A stretch of 64,000 nt of DNA from Rhodanobacter thiooxydans LCS2 (GCF_000264375.1 NZ_AJXW01000043.1:1-64000), one strand, 5' to 3'. Numbered from the stretch's first letter, positions 1-10,210 are shown. Numbers and translations: made by a program. The notes: generated by a model from the letters alone, not told the origin.

Positions 1-355
1 TGAACACGTGGCCGGCGGCCTCCAGCTCGGCGCGCAGGCGGGCGTGGTTCTCGATGATGCCGTTGTGCACGATCGACACCCGCCCGGCGATGTGCGGGTG
101 CGCGTTGGCCTCGTTCGGCACGCCGTGGGTGGCCCAGCGGGTGTGCGCGATGCCGGTGCCGCCGGGCAGCGGGTCGGCCAGGTACAGCGCCTCCATCTCG
201 CGCACCTTGCCCTTGGCGCGCACGCGCTGGATTTCGCCGCCGTCCAGCACGGCCACGCCGGAGGAGTCGTAGCCGCGGTATTCGAGCGCCTTCAGGCCGG
301 CGATCAGCAGCGGGGCGACGTCGCGCTGGGCTACGGCAGCAACAATTCCGCACAT
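1..355 (-). CDS. glmS: Glutamine--fructose-6-phosphate aminotransferase, N-terminal part
   Basis: The first 118 codons of GlmS, which makes glucosamine-6-phosphate for peptidoglycan and LPS; the rest lies left of the window. After the initiator Met comes Cys2, the Ntn-amidotransferase nucleophile (start [12 protein letters not shown]). The family blocks [10 protein letters not shown] and HTRWATHG follow, as expected for the glutaminase domain. The start is fixed because Cys2 must be N-terminal after Met removal. GlmM, the next enzyme of the same pathway, is encoded at 23134. No regulatory element is recognised upstream. Confidence 0.96.
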   Translation of the reverse strand, partial: MCGIVAAVAQRDVAPLLIAGLKALEYRGYDSSGVAVLDGGEIQRVRAKGKVREMEALYLADPLPGGTGIAHTRWATHGVPNEANAHPHIAGRVSIVHNGIIENHARLRAELEAAGHVF

Positions 356-690
356 CGGGGCAGTTTCCTTGGGTGGAGGACGGAGCCGCGGCTTTGCCAC
401 GGGCGGGCGGTCGCGCGTGGCCGGCATGGACGCAGGCTTTGGCGGGCCGCTCGACTCACTGACCGCTGCGTCGCCGAATGGTTCGGCCGGTCCGTGAAGC
501 CGATGCGGTTAGCGGGACTTCGCACTGCATGTCGCCTTGCAGCCGGGCCCTGACGGCATGGATGCGCATACTTCCGGTTGCGCTTCCCAGCCCTGAGCGG
601 CGCAGGGCGGCATGCATTTGGCCGTCCATCGCAGGCAGCCGTGATACCGCTGCCGATGTGTACGAGTGGTGAGCGGGCGCTCTGCGGGGT
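356..690. other. Intergenic region between glmS and the Nramp-like gene
   Basis: About 335 bases with no convincing gene: the short ORFs have no family resemblance. It should hold the glmS promoter and the 3' end of the leftward Nramp transcript. A short GAGCG/CGCTC inverted repeat near 675 has no T-run. I see nothing else. Confidence 0.5.
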
Positions 691-1977
691 CTACTTTCCC
701 CAGGTGGCGAACATCACCGCCACGGCCCCTGCCATTGCCGCCGTGGCCAGCCAGCCGAACAGTTTCAGCGGCCACGGCATGGTGAATTCGCCCATGACCT
801 TGTTGCTGGAGCCCATCAGCATCATCGCGACCATCAGCGGCACGGCGGCGACGCCGTTGACCACCGCGCTCCAGTACAGCGCCTTGATCGGGTCGAGCGG
901 GGTGAGGTTGAGCGCGATGCCGAGCAGGGCGGAGCCGATCAGCACGCCATAGAAGAACCTGGCCTCGTGCGGCTTGTGTTCGAGCCCGCTGCGCTGGCCG
1001 AACGCGCCGGCGGCGGCGTAGGCGGTGGCACCGGCCAGCACCGGCACGGCCAGCAGGCCGGTGCCGATGATGCCGGCAGCGAACAGCGCGAACGCCAGCT
1101 CGCCGGCCAGCGGCCGCAGCGCTTCGGCGGCCTGGGCCGAGGACTGGATGTCGGTCTTGCCGTGAGCGTGCAGCACCACGGCGGCGGTGAGGATGATGAA
1201 GAACGCTATCAGATTGGAGAAGATCATCCCCACCGTGGTGTCGATGCCGATCCGGCGCAGGGCGCTTGGCGCCTGTTGCGGCGCGTCCTGCAGTGGCTTG
1301 CGTCGTTTGCTCGTCTCGATCTCCTCCACTTCCTCGGAGGCCTGCCAGCAAAACAGATAAGGGCTGATGGTGGTGCCGAGCAGGGCGACCAGGCCCACGG
1401 CGTAGGCGGCGCTCCAGCTGATCGGCGGCAGCACGATGCTCTTCAGCACCGCGCGCCAGGGCACGTCGATTACCAGTACGGTGGCCACGTAGGCGAACAG
1501 GCTGAGGGTGAGCACCTTGAGGATCGGTGCGTAGCGAGTGAACGGAATGAACACCTGCAACAGCAGCGACAGCACGGCGAAGAGCGCGGCGTAGAGCAGG
1601 GCCGGGCCGCCGATCAGCAGCTGCAGCGCCGCGCCCATGGCGCCGATGTCGGCCGCCAGGTTGATCACGTTGGCGATGAAGATCAGCGCCAGCAGCGCAT
1701 ACACCAGCTTGCGCGGGTAGTGCAGGCGCATGCCGTCCATCAGGCCGTGGCCGGTGACGCGGCCGATGCCGGCGCTGATCGCCTGGATCGCGATCATCAG
1801 CGGCATGGTCAGGAATACGCACCACAGCATGCCGTAGCCGAACGCCGCACCTACCTGCGAATAGGTGGCGATGCCGCTGGGGTCGTCATCGGCGGCACCG
1901 GTGATCAGGCCGGCGCCGAGATCTTTCCAGGGCGGGGCTTCCCGACCGCCGTCTTCGGTGTTCTCGTGGGTGGCCAT
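691..1977 (-). CDS. Nramp-family divalent metal transporter (atypical motif)
   Basis: A polytopic inner-membrane protein of 428 residues with about eleven hydrophobic segments, matching the Nramp (SLC11-like) fold of proton-coupled metal importers. The TM1 signature usually reads DPGN; here it is DPSG (residues 32-35). The TM6 segment (about 202-219, TISPYLFCWQASEE) lacks the usual Met-Pro-His metal motif. These changes place it in a divergent branch, so the substrate (Mn2+, Mg2+ or another ion) cannot be assigned. The ATG at 1977 is chosen because the hydrophilic N-terminus begins there with a GGAA-type ribosome site; the open frame runs further to 2118. It is divergent from xfp. Confidence 0.85.
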   Translation of the reverse strand: MATHENTEDGGREAPPWKDLGAGLITGAADDDPSGIATYSQVGAAFGYGMLWCVFLTMPLMIAIQAISAGIGRVTGHGLMDGMRLHYPRKLVYALLALIFIANVINLAADIGAMGAALQLLIGGPALLYAALFAVLSLLLQVFIPFTRYAPILKVLTLSLFAYVATVLVIDVPWRAVLKSIVLPPISWSAAYAVGLVALLGTTISPYLFCWQASEEVEEIETSKRRKPLQDAPQQAPSALRRIGIDTTVGMIFSNLIAFFIILTAAVVLHAHGKTDIQSSAQAAEALRPLAGELAFALFAAGIIGTGLLAVPVLAGATAYAAAGAFGQRSGLEHKPHEARFFYGVLIGSALLGIALNLTPLDPIKALYWSAVVNGVAAVPLMVAMMLMGSSNKVMGEFTMPWPLKLFGWLATAAMAGAVAVMFATWGK

Positions 1978-2135
1978 GCTGCTGTTTCCGCTGGGTGACC
2001 CCGTCCGGGGCCATGGCAGGCATCCATCTAGATGATGCGGCAATCCCGGGCCCCGCGTGTGACGAGGTGTCGCAGCGAAATTCACGGGCCGGGGTGTACA
2101 CAATGCGCTGAACCGCATTCACGGGATGCCCCACC

Positions 2136-4538
2136 ATGACTACCGATGCCGCCACCCGCCCGCCGCTCGACCACGACCAGTTGCGTGGCATCGACGCCTG
2201 GTGGCGCGCCGCGAATTACCTCTCGGTCGGGCAGATCTACCTGCGCGCCAATCCGCTGCTGAAGGAACCGCTGGCCCTGGCGCACATCAAGCACATGTTG
2301 CTTGGCCACTGGGGCACCACGCCTGGGCAGAACTTCATCTACGCGCACCTGAACCGGGTGATCCGGCAGTACGACCTGGACATGTTCTACATCTCCGGCC
2401 CCGGTCACGGCGGCCCCGCGGTGGTGGCGGGCGCGTACCTGGACGGCACCTACAGCGAGGTGTACCCGGACATCAGCCAGGACGAGGCGGGGCTGCAGCG
2501 CTTGTTCAAGCAGTTTTCCTTTCCGGGCGGCATTCCCAGCCACGCCTCGCCGGAATGCCCCGGCTCGCTGCATGAAGGCGGCGAACTCGGCTACTCGCTG
2601 AGCCACGCATTTGGCGCGGTGTTCGACAACCCGGGGCTGATCGCGGCCTGCGTGGTCGGTGATGGCGAGGCGGAAACCGGGCCGCTGGCCACGGCCTGGC
2701 ATGCGAACAAGTTCCTCGACCCGGTGGGCGATGGTGCGGTGCTGCCGATCCTGCATCTGAACGGCTACAAGATCGCCAACCCCACGGTGCTGGCGCGGAT
2801 CGGCCGCGACGAGCTGGAGTCATTGCTGCGCGGCTACGGCTGGACGCCGTATTTCGTGTCGGGCAGCGAACCGGCGGCGATGCACCAGGCGATGGCGGCG
2901 GCGCTGGATGCGGTGGTGGCGCAGATCCGGCAGATTCAGCGCGATGCGCGCGAACATGGCGTCACCGCGCGGCCGCGCTGGCCGATGATCGTGCTCGACT
3001 CGCCCAAGGGTTGGACCGGGCCGAAGTTGGTGGACGGCAAGCCGAACGAGGGTACCTTCCGCTCGCACCAGGTGCCGCTGTCGATCTCCGCCAGCAGCCC
3101 GCCGGAGCACCTGCAGCAGCTCGAGGCGTGGCTGCGCAGCTACCGGCCGGACGAGCTGTTCGACGCGCACGGCCGGCTGCGGCCGGAGATCGCCGCGCTG
3201 GCGCCAGCTGGCACGCGCCGGATGAGCGCGAACCCGCACACCAACGGCGGCCTGCTGTTGCGCGACCTGCGCCTGCCGGACTTCCGCGACTACGCGCTCG
3301 CGGTGCCGCAGCCGGGTGTGCGCGGCAGCGGCGATACGCGCGCGCTTGGGCCGTTCCTGCGCGACGTGATCCGGATGAACGAGTCGTCGCGCAACTTTCG
3401 CGTGTTCGGCCCGGACGAGACGGTATCCAACGGCCTCGGCGCCGTATTCGAGGCCACCAACCGCCAGTGGGAGGCCGCGCTGAAGCCGAACGACGAGTTT
3501 CTCGCCGCGCAGGGCCGGGTGGTCGAGATGCTCAGCGAGCACCAGTGCGAAGGCTGGCTGGAAGGCTACCTGCTGACCGGGCGGCACGGCCTGTTCAACT
3601 GCTATGAGGCGTTCATCCACATCGTCGATTCGATGTTCAACCAGCACGCCAAGTGGCTGAAGATGACCGCAGCGATTCCATGGCGACGCCCGCTGGCCTC
3701 GCTGAACTATCTGCTCGCCTCGCACGTGTGGCGGCAGGACCACAACGGCTTCACCCATCAGGACCCCGGCTTCATCGACCACGTGGTCAACAAGAAGGCG
3801 GAGATCGTGCGGGTCTACCTGCCGCCGGACGCGAACTGCCTGCTGTCGGTGATCGACCACTGCCTGCGCAGCCGGCACTACGTCAACGTGGTGGTGGCCG
3901 GCAAGCACCCGGCGCCGCAATGGCTGGCGATGGACGCGGCGCAGCGGCACTGCACCCTGGGCATCGGCCTGTGGCCGTGGGCCAGCAGCGACCAGCACGG
4001 CGAGCCCGACGTGGTGATGGCCTGCGCCGGCGACGTGCCCACGCTGGAGACGCTGGCGGCGGTGTCGATCCTGCGCCGCTACCTGCCGGAGCTGAAGCTG
4101 CGCGTGGTCAACGTGGTCGACCTGATGAAGCTGCAGTCACCCAGCGAGCATCCGCACGGCCTGGACGACGACGATTTCGACCAGCTGTTCACCCGCGACA
4201 AGCCGGTGATCTTCGCCTACCACGGCTACCCGAGCCTGATCCACCGGCTCACCTACCGGCGTACCAACCACGACAACCTGCACGTGCACGGCTACAAGGA
4301 GGAGGGCACCATCACCACCGCGTTCGACATGACCGTGCTGAACGCGCTGGACCGCTACCACCTGGTGATCGACGTGATCAACCGCGTGCCACAGGCGGGC
4401 GAGCGGGGCATCTACCTCAAGCAGAAGCTGCTGGACAAGCTGCTCGAGCACAAGCAGTACATCGACGACAACGGCGAGGACCTGCCGGAAATCCGCAACT
4501 GGGTGTGGGGTGCCGAGGACGCCGGCATGCTCTTGTAG
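2136..4538 (+). CDS. xfp: Phosphoketolase (xylulose-5-P/fructose-6-P)
   Basis: A thiamine-diphosphate enzyme of 800 residues, full family length, that splits xylulose-5-P (and often fructose-6-P) with phosphate into acetyl-phosphate plus glyceraldehyde-3-P (or erythrose-4-P). Visible signatures are ISGPGHGGP (about 87-94) and the ThDP/Mg2+ motif [18 protein letters not shown] (about 175-192), with conserved phosphoketolase blocks such as [10 protein letters not shown] further on. The pta and ackA genes converge on it from the other side and would use its acetyl-phosphate. The TAG stop lies inside a REP-like palindrome. The ribosome site is weak (ACGGGATGCCCC before ATG). Confidence 0.96.
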   Translation: MTTDAATRPPLDHDQLRGIDAWWRAANYLSVGQIYLRANPLLKEPLALAHIKHMLLGHWGTTPGQNFIYAHLNRVIRQYDLDMFYISGPGHGGPAVVAGAYLDGTYSEVYPDISQDEAGLQRLFKQFSFPGGIPSHASPECPGSLHEGGELGYSLSHAFGAVFDNPGLIAACVVGDGEAETGPLATAWHANKFLDPVGDGAVLPILHLNGYKIANPTVLARIGRDELESLLRGYGWTPYFVSGSEPAAMHQAMAAALDAVVAQIRQIQRDAREHGVTARPRWPMIVLDSPKGWTGPKLVDGKPNEGTFRSHQVPLSISASSPPEHLQQLEAWLRSYRPDELFDAHGRLRPEIAALAPAGTRRMSANPHTNGGLLLRDLRLPDFRDYALAVPQPGVRGSGDTRALGPFLRDVIRMNESSRNFRVFGPDETVSNGLGAVFEATNRQWEAALKPNDEFLAAQGRVVEMLSEHQCEGWLEGYLLTGRHGLFNCYEAFIHIVDSMFNQHAKWLKMTAAIPWRRPLASLNYLLASHVWRQDHNGFTHQDPGFIDHVVNKKAEIVRVYLPPDANCLLSVIDHCLRSRHYVNVVVAGKHPAPQWLAMDAAQRHCTLGIGLWPWASSDQHGEPDVVMACAGDVPTLETLAAVSILRRYLPELKLRVVNVVDLMKLQSPSEHPHGLDDDDFDQLFTRDKPVIFAYHGYPSLIHRLTYRRTNHDNLHVHGYKEEGTITTAFDMTVLNALDRYHLVIDVINRVPQAGERGIYLKQKLLDKLLEHKQYIDDNGEDLPEIRNWVWGAEDAGMLL

Positions 4539-4625
4539 GAGCCCGCTGGCGGGCGATGCTGTTGTTTTGGATCTTCATCCGGAGCATCAGGGCAACAGCA
4601 TCGCCCGTCAGCGGACTCCTACAAA
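4533..4625. repeat. REP-like inverted pair between xfp and ackA
   Basis: Two REP-type units face each other. The left arm starts TTGTAGGAGCCCGC and runs to about 4565; the right arm (about 4592-4625) is its near-perfect reverse complement, ending GGACTCCTACAA. Each unit is itself palindromic (GCCCGC..GCGGGC). The element sits between convergent genes, includes the TAG stop of xfp, and could terminate both transcripts. Such units are typical of REP/BIME elements in Pseudomonas and Xanthomonas relatives; no RAYT transposase is present here. Confidence 0.85.
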
Positions 4626-4657
4626 AAGCAGGCGGAAAATTCGAGTCGAAGTGCCGG

Positions 4658-5851
4658 TCAGGCGTGAACGAGCGCAGCGGCGGCCGTCGCGGCCACCCAT
4701 TCCTCATTGGTGGCTTCCACCACCACCTTTACCCGGCTGGCGGTGCTGGAGATGACCGGCGCGTGGGCGGCATTCGCGGCCGGGTCGATCGCCACGCCGA
4801 GAAAACCCAGCCCGGCGCAGATGCGTTCGCGGATCACCGCCTGGTGCTCGCCGATGCCGGCGGTGAAGGCCAGCATGTCCAGTCCGTCCAGCGTAGCCGC
4901 CAGCGCGCCCACCTCGCGCACGATGCTGCGCACGTACAGCGCCAGCGCCTCGCGCACTGGTGGTTCGTCCTCGCGCGGCAGCAGCTCGCGCGGGTCGGAG
5001 GACACCCCGGAAACGCCGAACAGGCCGGACTCGTGGTACAGCATGCGGCCCACCCGTTCGAGCGACAGCTTGCCGATCTCCATCAGGTAGATCACCGCGC
5101 CGGGGTCCAGCGCGCCACAGCGCGTGCCCATCATCAGCCCGTCCAGCGCCGAGAAACCCATGGTGGTGGCGACGCTTCGCAGGTTGCGCATGGCGCACAG
5201 GCTGGCGCCGCTGCCCAGGTGCGCCACGATGGTGCGACCGCGCGCGCCGTCGCCGTAGTGCTCGCCCAACACCTGCGACTGGTACGCGTAGGACAGGCCG
5301 TGGAAACCGTAGCGGCGCAGGCCCTGCTCCCACGCCGAGCGCGGCAGCGGCAACATCTTCTCGACCGTCGGCATGCTCTGGTGGAAGGCGGTGTCGAAGC
5401 AGGCCACCTGCGGCAGTTGCGGCAGTTCGGTCAGCAGTGCGCTGATCGCCTCCAGCGCGAACGGCTGATGCAGCGGCGCCAGCGGGATATAGCTTTTCAG
5501 GTCGGCCAGCACCGCGGCATCGACCCGCACCGGCTCGAAGTACTTGCTGCCGCCGTGCACCACGCGGTGCGCGATCGCCACGATGCGGCGGCCGTGCAGG
5601 CGCGCCACGATGCGCTGGCGCAGGTAGGTCAGCGCGGCATGGTAGGGGTGCTCGCAGTCCAGCGTCAGCGTCTCGGCCGCGGCGCCGCTTTCGCTGAACA
5701 CCGGGGTATCGCCGGTGATGCTTTCGACCTTGCCGCCCCACGCCGGCGTGCGCGCCAGCGGCGTCGCGCCCGCATCGAACAGCGCGAACTTGATGCTGGA
5801 CGAACCGCAGTTCAGCACCAGGATGAGTGAGCCTGCGTTGCTGTCGTTCAT
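4658..5851 (-). CDS. ackA: Acetate kinase
   Basis: Converts acetyl-phosphate and ADP to acetate and ATP in the cytoplasm. The protein has 397 residues, the normal size. The N-terminal ASKHA-fold signature NCGSSSIKFALFD (from residue 14) and the blocks HRVVHGG, DTAFHQSMP and FTAGIGE are present. The ATG at 5851 overlaps the stop of the upstream phosphotransacetylase gene by four bases (ATGA), so the two are translationally coupled. With Pta and the convergent phosphoketolase it completes an acetyl-phosphate node. The open frame continues upstream inside pta but carries no kinase sequence there. Confidence 0.97.
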   Translation of the reverse strand: MNDSNAGSLILVLNCGSSSIKFALFDAGATPLARTPAWGGKVESITGDTPVFSESGAAAETLTLDCEHPYHAALTYLRQRIVARLHGRRIVAIAHRVVHGGSKYFEPVRVDAAVLADLKSYIPLAPLHQPFALEAISALLTELPQLPQVACFDTAFHQSMPTVEKMLPLPRSAWEQGLRRYGFHGLSYAYQSQVLGEHYGDGARGRTIVAHLGSGASLCAMRNLRSVATTMGFSALDGLMMGTRCGALDPGAVIYLMEIGKLSLERVGRMLYHESGLFGVSGVSSDPRELLPREDEPPVREALALYVRSIVREVGALAATLDGLDMLAFTAGIGEHQAVIRERICAGLGFLGVAIDPAANAAHAPVISSTASRVKVVVEATNEEWVAATAAAALVHA

Positions 5852-7263
5852 GGCGGGCTGAGCCGGTAACGGTGGGCCACCAGCGCGGCGAGCGCGCATG
5901 AGGCGATGCGCGATTCGCGCGAGTCGGCGCGACTGGTCAGCACGATCGGCACGCGCGCACCCATCACCAACGCTGCGCTGCTGGCGCCGCCCAGGTATTC
6001 CAGCTGCTTGGCCAGCATGTTGCCGCTTTCCAGGTCGGGCACCAGCAGGATGTCGGCCAGGCCGGCCACCTCCGATTCGATGCCCTTGATCCGCGCAGCC
6101 GCGGCGGAGATCGCGTTGTCGAACGCCAGTGGCCCGTCCAGCACCGCACCGGTGATCTGGCCGCGGTCGGCCATCTTGCATAGCGCGGCGGCGTCGAGCG
6201 TGGTCTGCATGCGCGGGTTGACCGTCTCCACCGCGGCAAGGATCGCCACCCGCGGCGTGGTCACGCCGAGGATGTGCGCCAGGTCGATCGCGTTGCGCAC
6301 GATGTCGGCCTTTTCCTCCAGCGTGGGCGCGATGTTGACCGCACCGTCGGTGATGATGAACGGGCGCGGGTACGCCGGGCTGTGCATCAGGTAGCAATGC
6401 GAGATGCGTCGCGCCGTGCGCAGGCCGGTCGCGGAAGCCACCACGGCGGCCATCAGCTCGTCGGTGTGCAGGCTGCCCTTCATCAGTGCATCGACGCGGC
6501 CGCCGGCGGCCAGCTCGACCGCACGCGCGGCGGCGGCGTGGCTGTGCGGCACATCCTCGGTGGCGATGCCATCAAGATCGAGCCCGGCCTTGCGCGCCAC
6601 CTCCGCGAGTTTTGCCTGCGGCGCCACCAGCACCGGTTCGATCAGGCCGGCCGCGCGTGCGTCCAGCGCGGCGCCGAGGCTGGTTTCGTCGCAGGGATGG
6701 ACCACCGCCACGCGGATCGCACCCAGTGCCAGCGCGCGAGCAATCAGCGGGCGGCCATCGCCGTCTGGCAGGCGCACTGCCGGCAGGCGGGTAGCGGCGT
6801 ACTCGATGTGTTCGGCGGCCGCGATCACCTCCACCGTGCCGTCGATCGTCAGCACGCCGTGCTGGTTGACGCCGCGGCAGGCGAAGCGGATCTGCCGGGT
6901 GGCGGCATCCCGCGCGATCGCCTGCACCTGCACCGCCAGCGTGTCGCCGATGCGCACCGGCGCGTGGAAACGCAGCGACTGTTCCAGGCAGGCGCTGCCG
7001 GCGCCCGGCAGGCGCGTGCCCAGCGCGGTGGCAATCAGCGCCACGCCCCACATGCCGTGGCCGATCATGTCGTGGAAGGCGGGCGAGGCGGCGCATGCCG
7101 GATCCAGCCGCTGCGGATCGTCGTCGCCATACAGGGTCGCCAGCAGCTGCACGTCGGCGGCGGTCAGCACGCGCTCGACCGTCGCGCTGTCGCCTAGGGC
7201 GATCTCGTCGAAAGTGCGGTTGCGGATCAGCGGCGCGGCGGTGTCGGGCGTGGTCTGGTCCAT
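5848..7263 (-). CDS. MaoC-like hydratase fused to phosphate acetyl/butyryltransferase
   Basis: A 471-residue two-domain protein. Residues about 10-150 resemble a MaoC/(R)-specific enoyl-CoA hydratase hot-dog domain (FHDMIGHGMWGVALIATAL). Residues about 160-471 match the PTA_PTB family that interconverts acyl-CoA and acyl-phosphate (MKGSLHTDELM, ITDGAVNIAPTLEEK, LLVPDLESGNMLAKQLEYL). Such fusions are known as bifunctional enoyl-CoA hydratase/phosphate acetyltransferases. The ackA overlap supports acetyl-phosphate as substrate, though butyryl-type chemistry cannot be excluded. Start ATG at 7263; the preceding antiporter gene is 86 bases upstream on the same strand. Confidence 0.93.
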   Translation of the reverse strand: MDQTTPDTAAPLIRNRTFDEIALGDSATVERVLTAADVQLLATLYGDDDPQRLDPACAASPAFHDMIGHGMWGVALIATALGTRLPGAGSACLEQSLRFHAPVRIGDTLAVQVQAIARDAATRQIRFACRGVNQHGVLTIDGTVEVIAAAEHIEYAATRLPAVRLPDGDGRPLIARALALGAIRVAVVHPCDETSLGAALDARAAGLIEPVLVAPQAKLAEVARKAGLDLDGIATEDVPHSHAAAARAVELAAGGRVDALMKGSLHTDELMAAVVASATGLRTARRISHCYLMHSPAYPRPFIITDGAVNIAPTLEEKADIVRNAIDLAHILGVTTPRVAILAAVETVNPRMQTTLDAAALCKMADRGQITGAVLDGPLAFDNAISAAAARIKGIESEVAGLADILLVPDLESGNMLAKQLEYLGGASSAALVMGARVPIVLTSRADSRESRIASCALAALVAHRYRLSPP

Positions 7264-7349
7264 GCTTCGGTTCCGGTCGGTGTCGGCAGGTCCGGCGGCG
7301 CCGGTGCGGACAGCGTAGCGCCGTCGCCCCCGGTGCGTCGAAGCGGCAT

Positions 7350-8555
7350 TCAGCCGCGCACGTCGGGAACCTCGACCGGGCCGGTGCCGGCGCTGCGTTT
7401 CAGCAGCCACGCCAGCACCGGCGGCGTCACCATCGCGGTGAGCAGCGACATCGCCACGATGATCGCGTAGACGCGGTTGTCGAACACGCCGGCGGCCAGC
7501 CCCAGGGTGGCGACCACGATGCCGACTTCGCCGCGCGGCACCATGCCGAAGCCGATGATGGTGGCGCTGCGCGTGCCCAGCGAGAGCGAGCCGAGCCAGC
7601 CGCCGACCAGCTTGGAGACGATCGCGATCGCGGTGACCACGGCCAGCATCCACAATGCCTCTGCACTGGCCAGCTCGTGCAGGTCGACCTTGCTGCCGGT
7701 GACCACGAAGAAGAACGGGGTGAGCAGGGCCAGCAGCGGCTGGGTCTGCTTTTCCAGGGTGTGCTGCTGGCGCGTTTCCGAGGCGATCATGCCGGCCAGG
7801 AACGCGCCGATGATCGCGGCCAGGCCGAAGCGGGTGGACAGCCAGGCCAGCCCCAGGCACAACGCCAGCACGATCATCAGCGGCGAATGCGGGCCCAGTG
7901 GCTTGTCCAGCCAGCTGGAGTTCCAGCGCATCACCCGCGTGCCGCCCCAGCCGATCACCGCGATGAAGCCGACCGCACCGGCCAGCACCGCCAGCAGGTG
8001 CGCGGCGTCGATGTTGCCGCCCCCCTGCAGCGACACCACCACGCCGAGCAGCAGCATGGCCAGTACGTCGTCGATCACCGCGGCACCGAGGATCACCTTG
8101 CTCTCGATGCGCTGAAGTGCATTGAGTTCCTGCAGCACGCGCGCGGTGATGCCGGCCGAGGTGGCCACGAACGCGGCCGCGACGAACAGCGAGCGGTCCC
8201 AGTCGAGACCGTTGCCGTGGGCCCATACGCTGCCCATGCCGAACGGCACCAGCACCCCGACCACGCCGACCGTAAACGCCACCTTGCCGACCTTCTTCAG
8301 GTCCTCCAGCCGCGTTTCCAGGCCCACCGCGAACAGCAGCAGGATCACGCCGAGCTCGGCCAGCACGTCGAGCGGGGTGCCGGTGGCGATCTGTTCGGGC
8401 GTGATCCAACCCAGCAGCGAAGGGCCGATCGCGCAGCCGGCAGCGATCTCGCCGACCACGCCGGGCAGCTTCAGCCGTTGCGCGATCTCGCCGCCGATCT
8501 GGGCAGCGACGAACACGACGAACAGGGTGAACAGGATCTCGCTGGCGTGGTGCAT
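7350..8555 (-). CDS. CPA2-family cation:proton antiporter
   Basis: A membrane protein of 401 residues with about 12 hydrophobic segments, matching the monovalent cation:proton antiporter-2 (Na+/H+ exchanger/KefB-like) family. Conserved stretches include LKLPGVVGEIAAG, LLLFAVGLET, VIDDVLAML (with the paired acidic residues of TM5) and GFGMVPRGEVGIV. There is no RCK/TrkA-N cytoplasmic domain, so it is the short type without a nucleotide gate. It probably exchanges Na+ or K+ for H+. It lies upstream of the pta-ackA pair, which would fit pH homeostasis during acetate production, but that link is inference. Confidence 0.93.
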   Translation of the reverse strand: MHHASEILFTLFVVFVAAQIGGEIAQRLKLPGVVGEIAAGCAIGPSLLGWITPEQIATGTPLDVLAELGVILLLFAVGLETRLEDLKKVGKVAFTVGVVGVLVPFGMGSVWAHGNGLDWDRSLFVAAAFVATSAGITARVLQELNALQRIESKVILGAAVIDDVLAMLLLGVVVSLQGGGNIDAAHLLAVLAGAVGFIAVIGWGGTRVMRWNSSWLDKPLGPHSPLMIVLALCLGLAWLSTRFGLAAIIGAFLAGMIASETRQQHTLEKQTQPLLALLTPFFFVVTGSKVDLHELASAEALWMLAVVTAIAIVSKLVGGWLGSLSLGTRSATIIGFGMVPRGEVGIVVATLGLAAGVFDNRVYAIIVAMSLLTAMVTPPVLAWLLKRSAGTGPVEVPDVRG

Positions 8556-8584
8556 GCGGCGCGTGCCCGGGCTTTCGACAAAGA

Positions 8585-8601
8585 CTGCATGCTACATGCA
8601 G
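8585..8601 (-). terminator. Hairpin downstream of the DHA2 MFS gene
   Basis: A perfect 7-bp inverted repeat, CTGCATG-TAG-CATGCAG read on the minus strand, followed by TCTTTG. It sits between the MFS pump and the antiporter gene. The T-run is poor, so termination would be weak. Confidence 0.4.
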
Positions 8602-8609
8602 GCTCCGCG

Positions 8610-10106
8610 TCAGGCAGCGCCGCTAGTGCGCGCGGCGGCACCGGACGGCGGACGGTCGTGCCGCAGCCGGCTGAACACGCTGCTGGCCGCTGCGGTGATC
8701 GCCGCGAGCATGACCATCGTCCAGCGGAACGCCATCACGTAGTCCTCGTGGGCATGGCCCTGCAGCATCGCCTGCATCAGCAAGGTAGACAGCGCGATGC
8801 CGAAGCTCATCGCCAGGTACTGCACGGTCGAGGCCATTGACGAGGCCATCGAGGCATGCCGGATGTCCAGGTCGGCGTAGATCAGCGTATTCATGGTGGT
8901 GTACTGCAGGCCGGCGAAGCCACCGTAGGCGAAGGTCAGCAGCGCGATCACCCACACCGGCGAGCCCGGGCCGAGCAGGGCGAACGCCGCCAGCAGCACG
9001 GCCACGATCAGCGTGTTGCCCAGCAGCAGGCGGCGGTAGCCGTAGCGCACCAGCGCGCGGTTCACTGCCCACTTCGCGATGATCGAGCCAAGCGCCTGCG
9101 GCACCATCATCAGACCAGCCATCAGCGGCGACCAGCCGCAGCCGACCTGCAGGAACAGTACCAGCAGCAGGAACATGCCGGAGATGCCGAGCCGGGTGAA
9201 CAGGCCGCCGGCCAGCGACACCCACACGCTGCGCACCTTCAACAGGGTCAGGTCCGCCACCGGATGTTCGGTATGCCGGCTGTGCCATACGTAAACTGCG
9301 CCGAGCAGCACGGCGAGCAGGGCGCACAGACCCATCCACAGCCACGGTACCGGGGTGCTGCCGGCCAGCTCCGAGGCGGTGAGCAGCAAGGCCGAGGCGG
9401 CACCGAACAGCAGGAAGCCGGGCAGGTCGAAGCGGTTGGCGCGGTCGAGCCGATAATCGGGCATGTCGCGCTTGTTCATCCACACGCCGGCAAGCGCCAC
9501 CGGCACGTTGATCAGGAAGATCAGCCGCCACGAGGTGAACTCCACGATCGCGCCGCCCAGCAGCGGCCCCAGCACCGAGCCGAGCAGGCCGAATGTGGCC
9601 ACCGTGCTCATTGCCCGCACGAACTCGCGCTTGTCGATGCTGCGCACCAGCACGTAGCGCCCCACCGGCATCAGCGCGGCGCCGCCGACACCCTGCACCA
9701 CGCGCGCGGCGACCAGCTGCGGCAGCGTCTGTGCGATGCCGCACAACAGCGAACCCAGGCCGAACACCACGATTGCGGCACCGAACACGCGCCGCGTGCC
9801 TAAGCGGTCGCACAGCCACGGACTGGCCGGGATCAGGATCGCCAGGGTCAGCACGTAGCTGGTCAGCGCGGTGCGCATGCCCAGCGGGGTCACCCCGAGC
9901 GCTTCGGCCATCGCCGGCACCGCGGTGTTGACCACGGTGGAATCCAGCGCCTGCATGAAGAATGCGGCGGCCACCAGCCACAGCAGGCCACGGAAGCGCT
10001 CCCGCGTGGAAATATCACGCAAATCAGCCGTATCCGTCGTTGGCACGGGGGCGTCAGAGGCGACGGCGTGAGTGTCCGCAGCGGTTTGGGGAGGCATTTT
10101 CCGCAT
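8610..10106 (-). CDS. DHA2-type MFS multidrug efflux transporter (EmrB/QacA-like)
   Basis: A 498-residue protein with about 14 membrane segments, the layout of the drug:H+ antiporter-2 branch of the major facilitator superfamily. The motif LDSTVVNTAVPAMAEALG near TM1 and RVVQGVGGAALMPVGR in TM4 are typical. No periplasmic adaptor or outer-membrane partner gene is adjacent, so a tripartite pump is not shown. Start candidates are 10106 (MRKMPPQ) and 10097 (MPPQTAA). It is divergent from rnk. Confidence 0.92.
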   Translation of the reverse strand: MRKMPPQTAADTHAVASDAPVPTTDTADLRDISTRERFRGLLWLVAAAFFMQALDSTVVNTAVPAMAEALGVTPLGMRTALTSYVLTLAILIPASPWLCDRLGTRRVFGAAIVVFGLGSLLCGIAQTLPQLVAARVVQGVGGAALMPVGRYVLVRSIDKREFVRAMSTVATFGLLGSVLGPLLGGAIVEFTSWRLIFLINVPVALAGVWMNKRDMPDYRLDRANRFDLPGFLLFGAASALLLTASELAGSTPVPWLWMGLCALLAVLLGAVYVWHSRHTEHPVADLTLLKVRSVWVSLAGGLFTRLGISGMFLLLVLFLQVGCGWSPLMAGLMMVPQALGSIIAKWAVNRALVRYGYRRLLLGNTLIVAVLLAAFALLGPGSPVWVIALLTFAYGGFAGLQYTTMNTLIYADLDIRHASMASSMASTVQYLAMSFGIALSTLLMQAMLQGHAHEDYVMAFRWTMVMLAAITAAASSVFSRLRHDRPPSGAAARTSGAA

Positions 10107-10210
10107 GGTAACTGCTATGAAAGCTTGATTTTCTCTGGCGGTATCAGCACAGTGGACCTTGTTTCATCTGCCAGTCATGCCCAGATAGGCATAACGGCCA
10201 CTAACAACCA

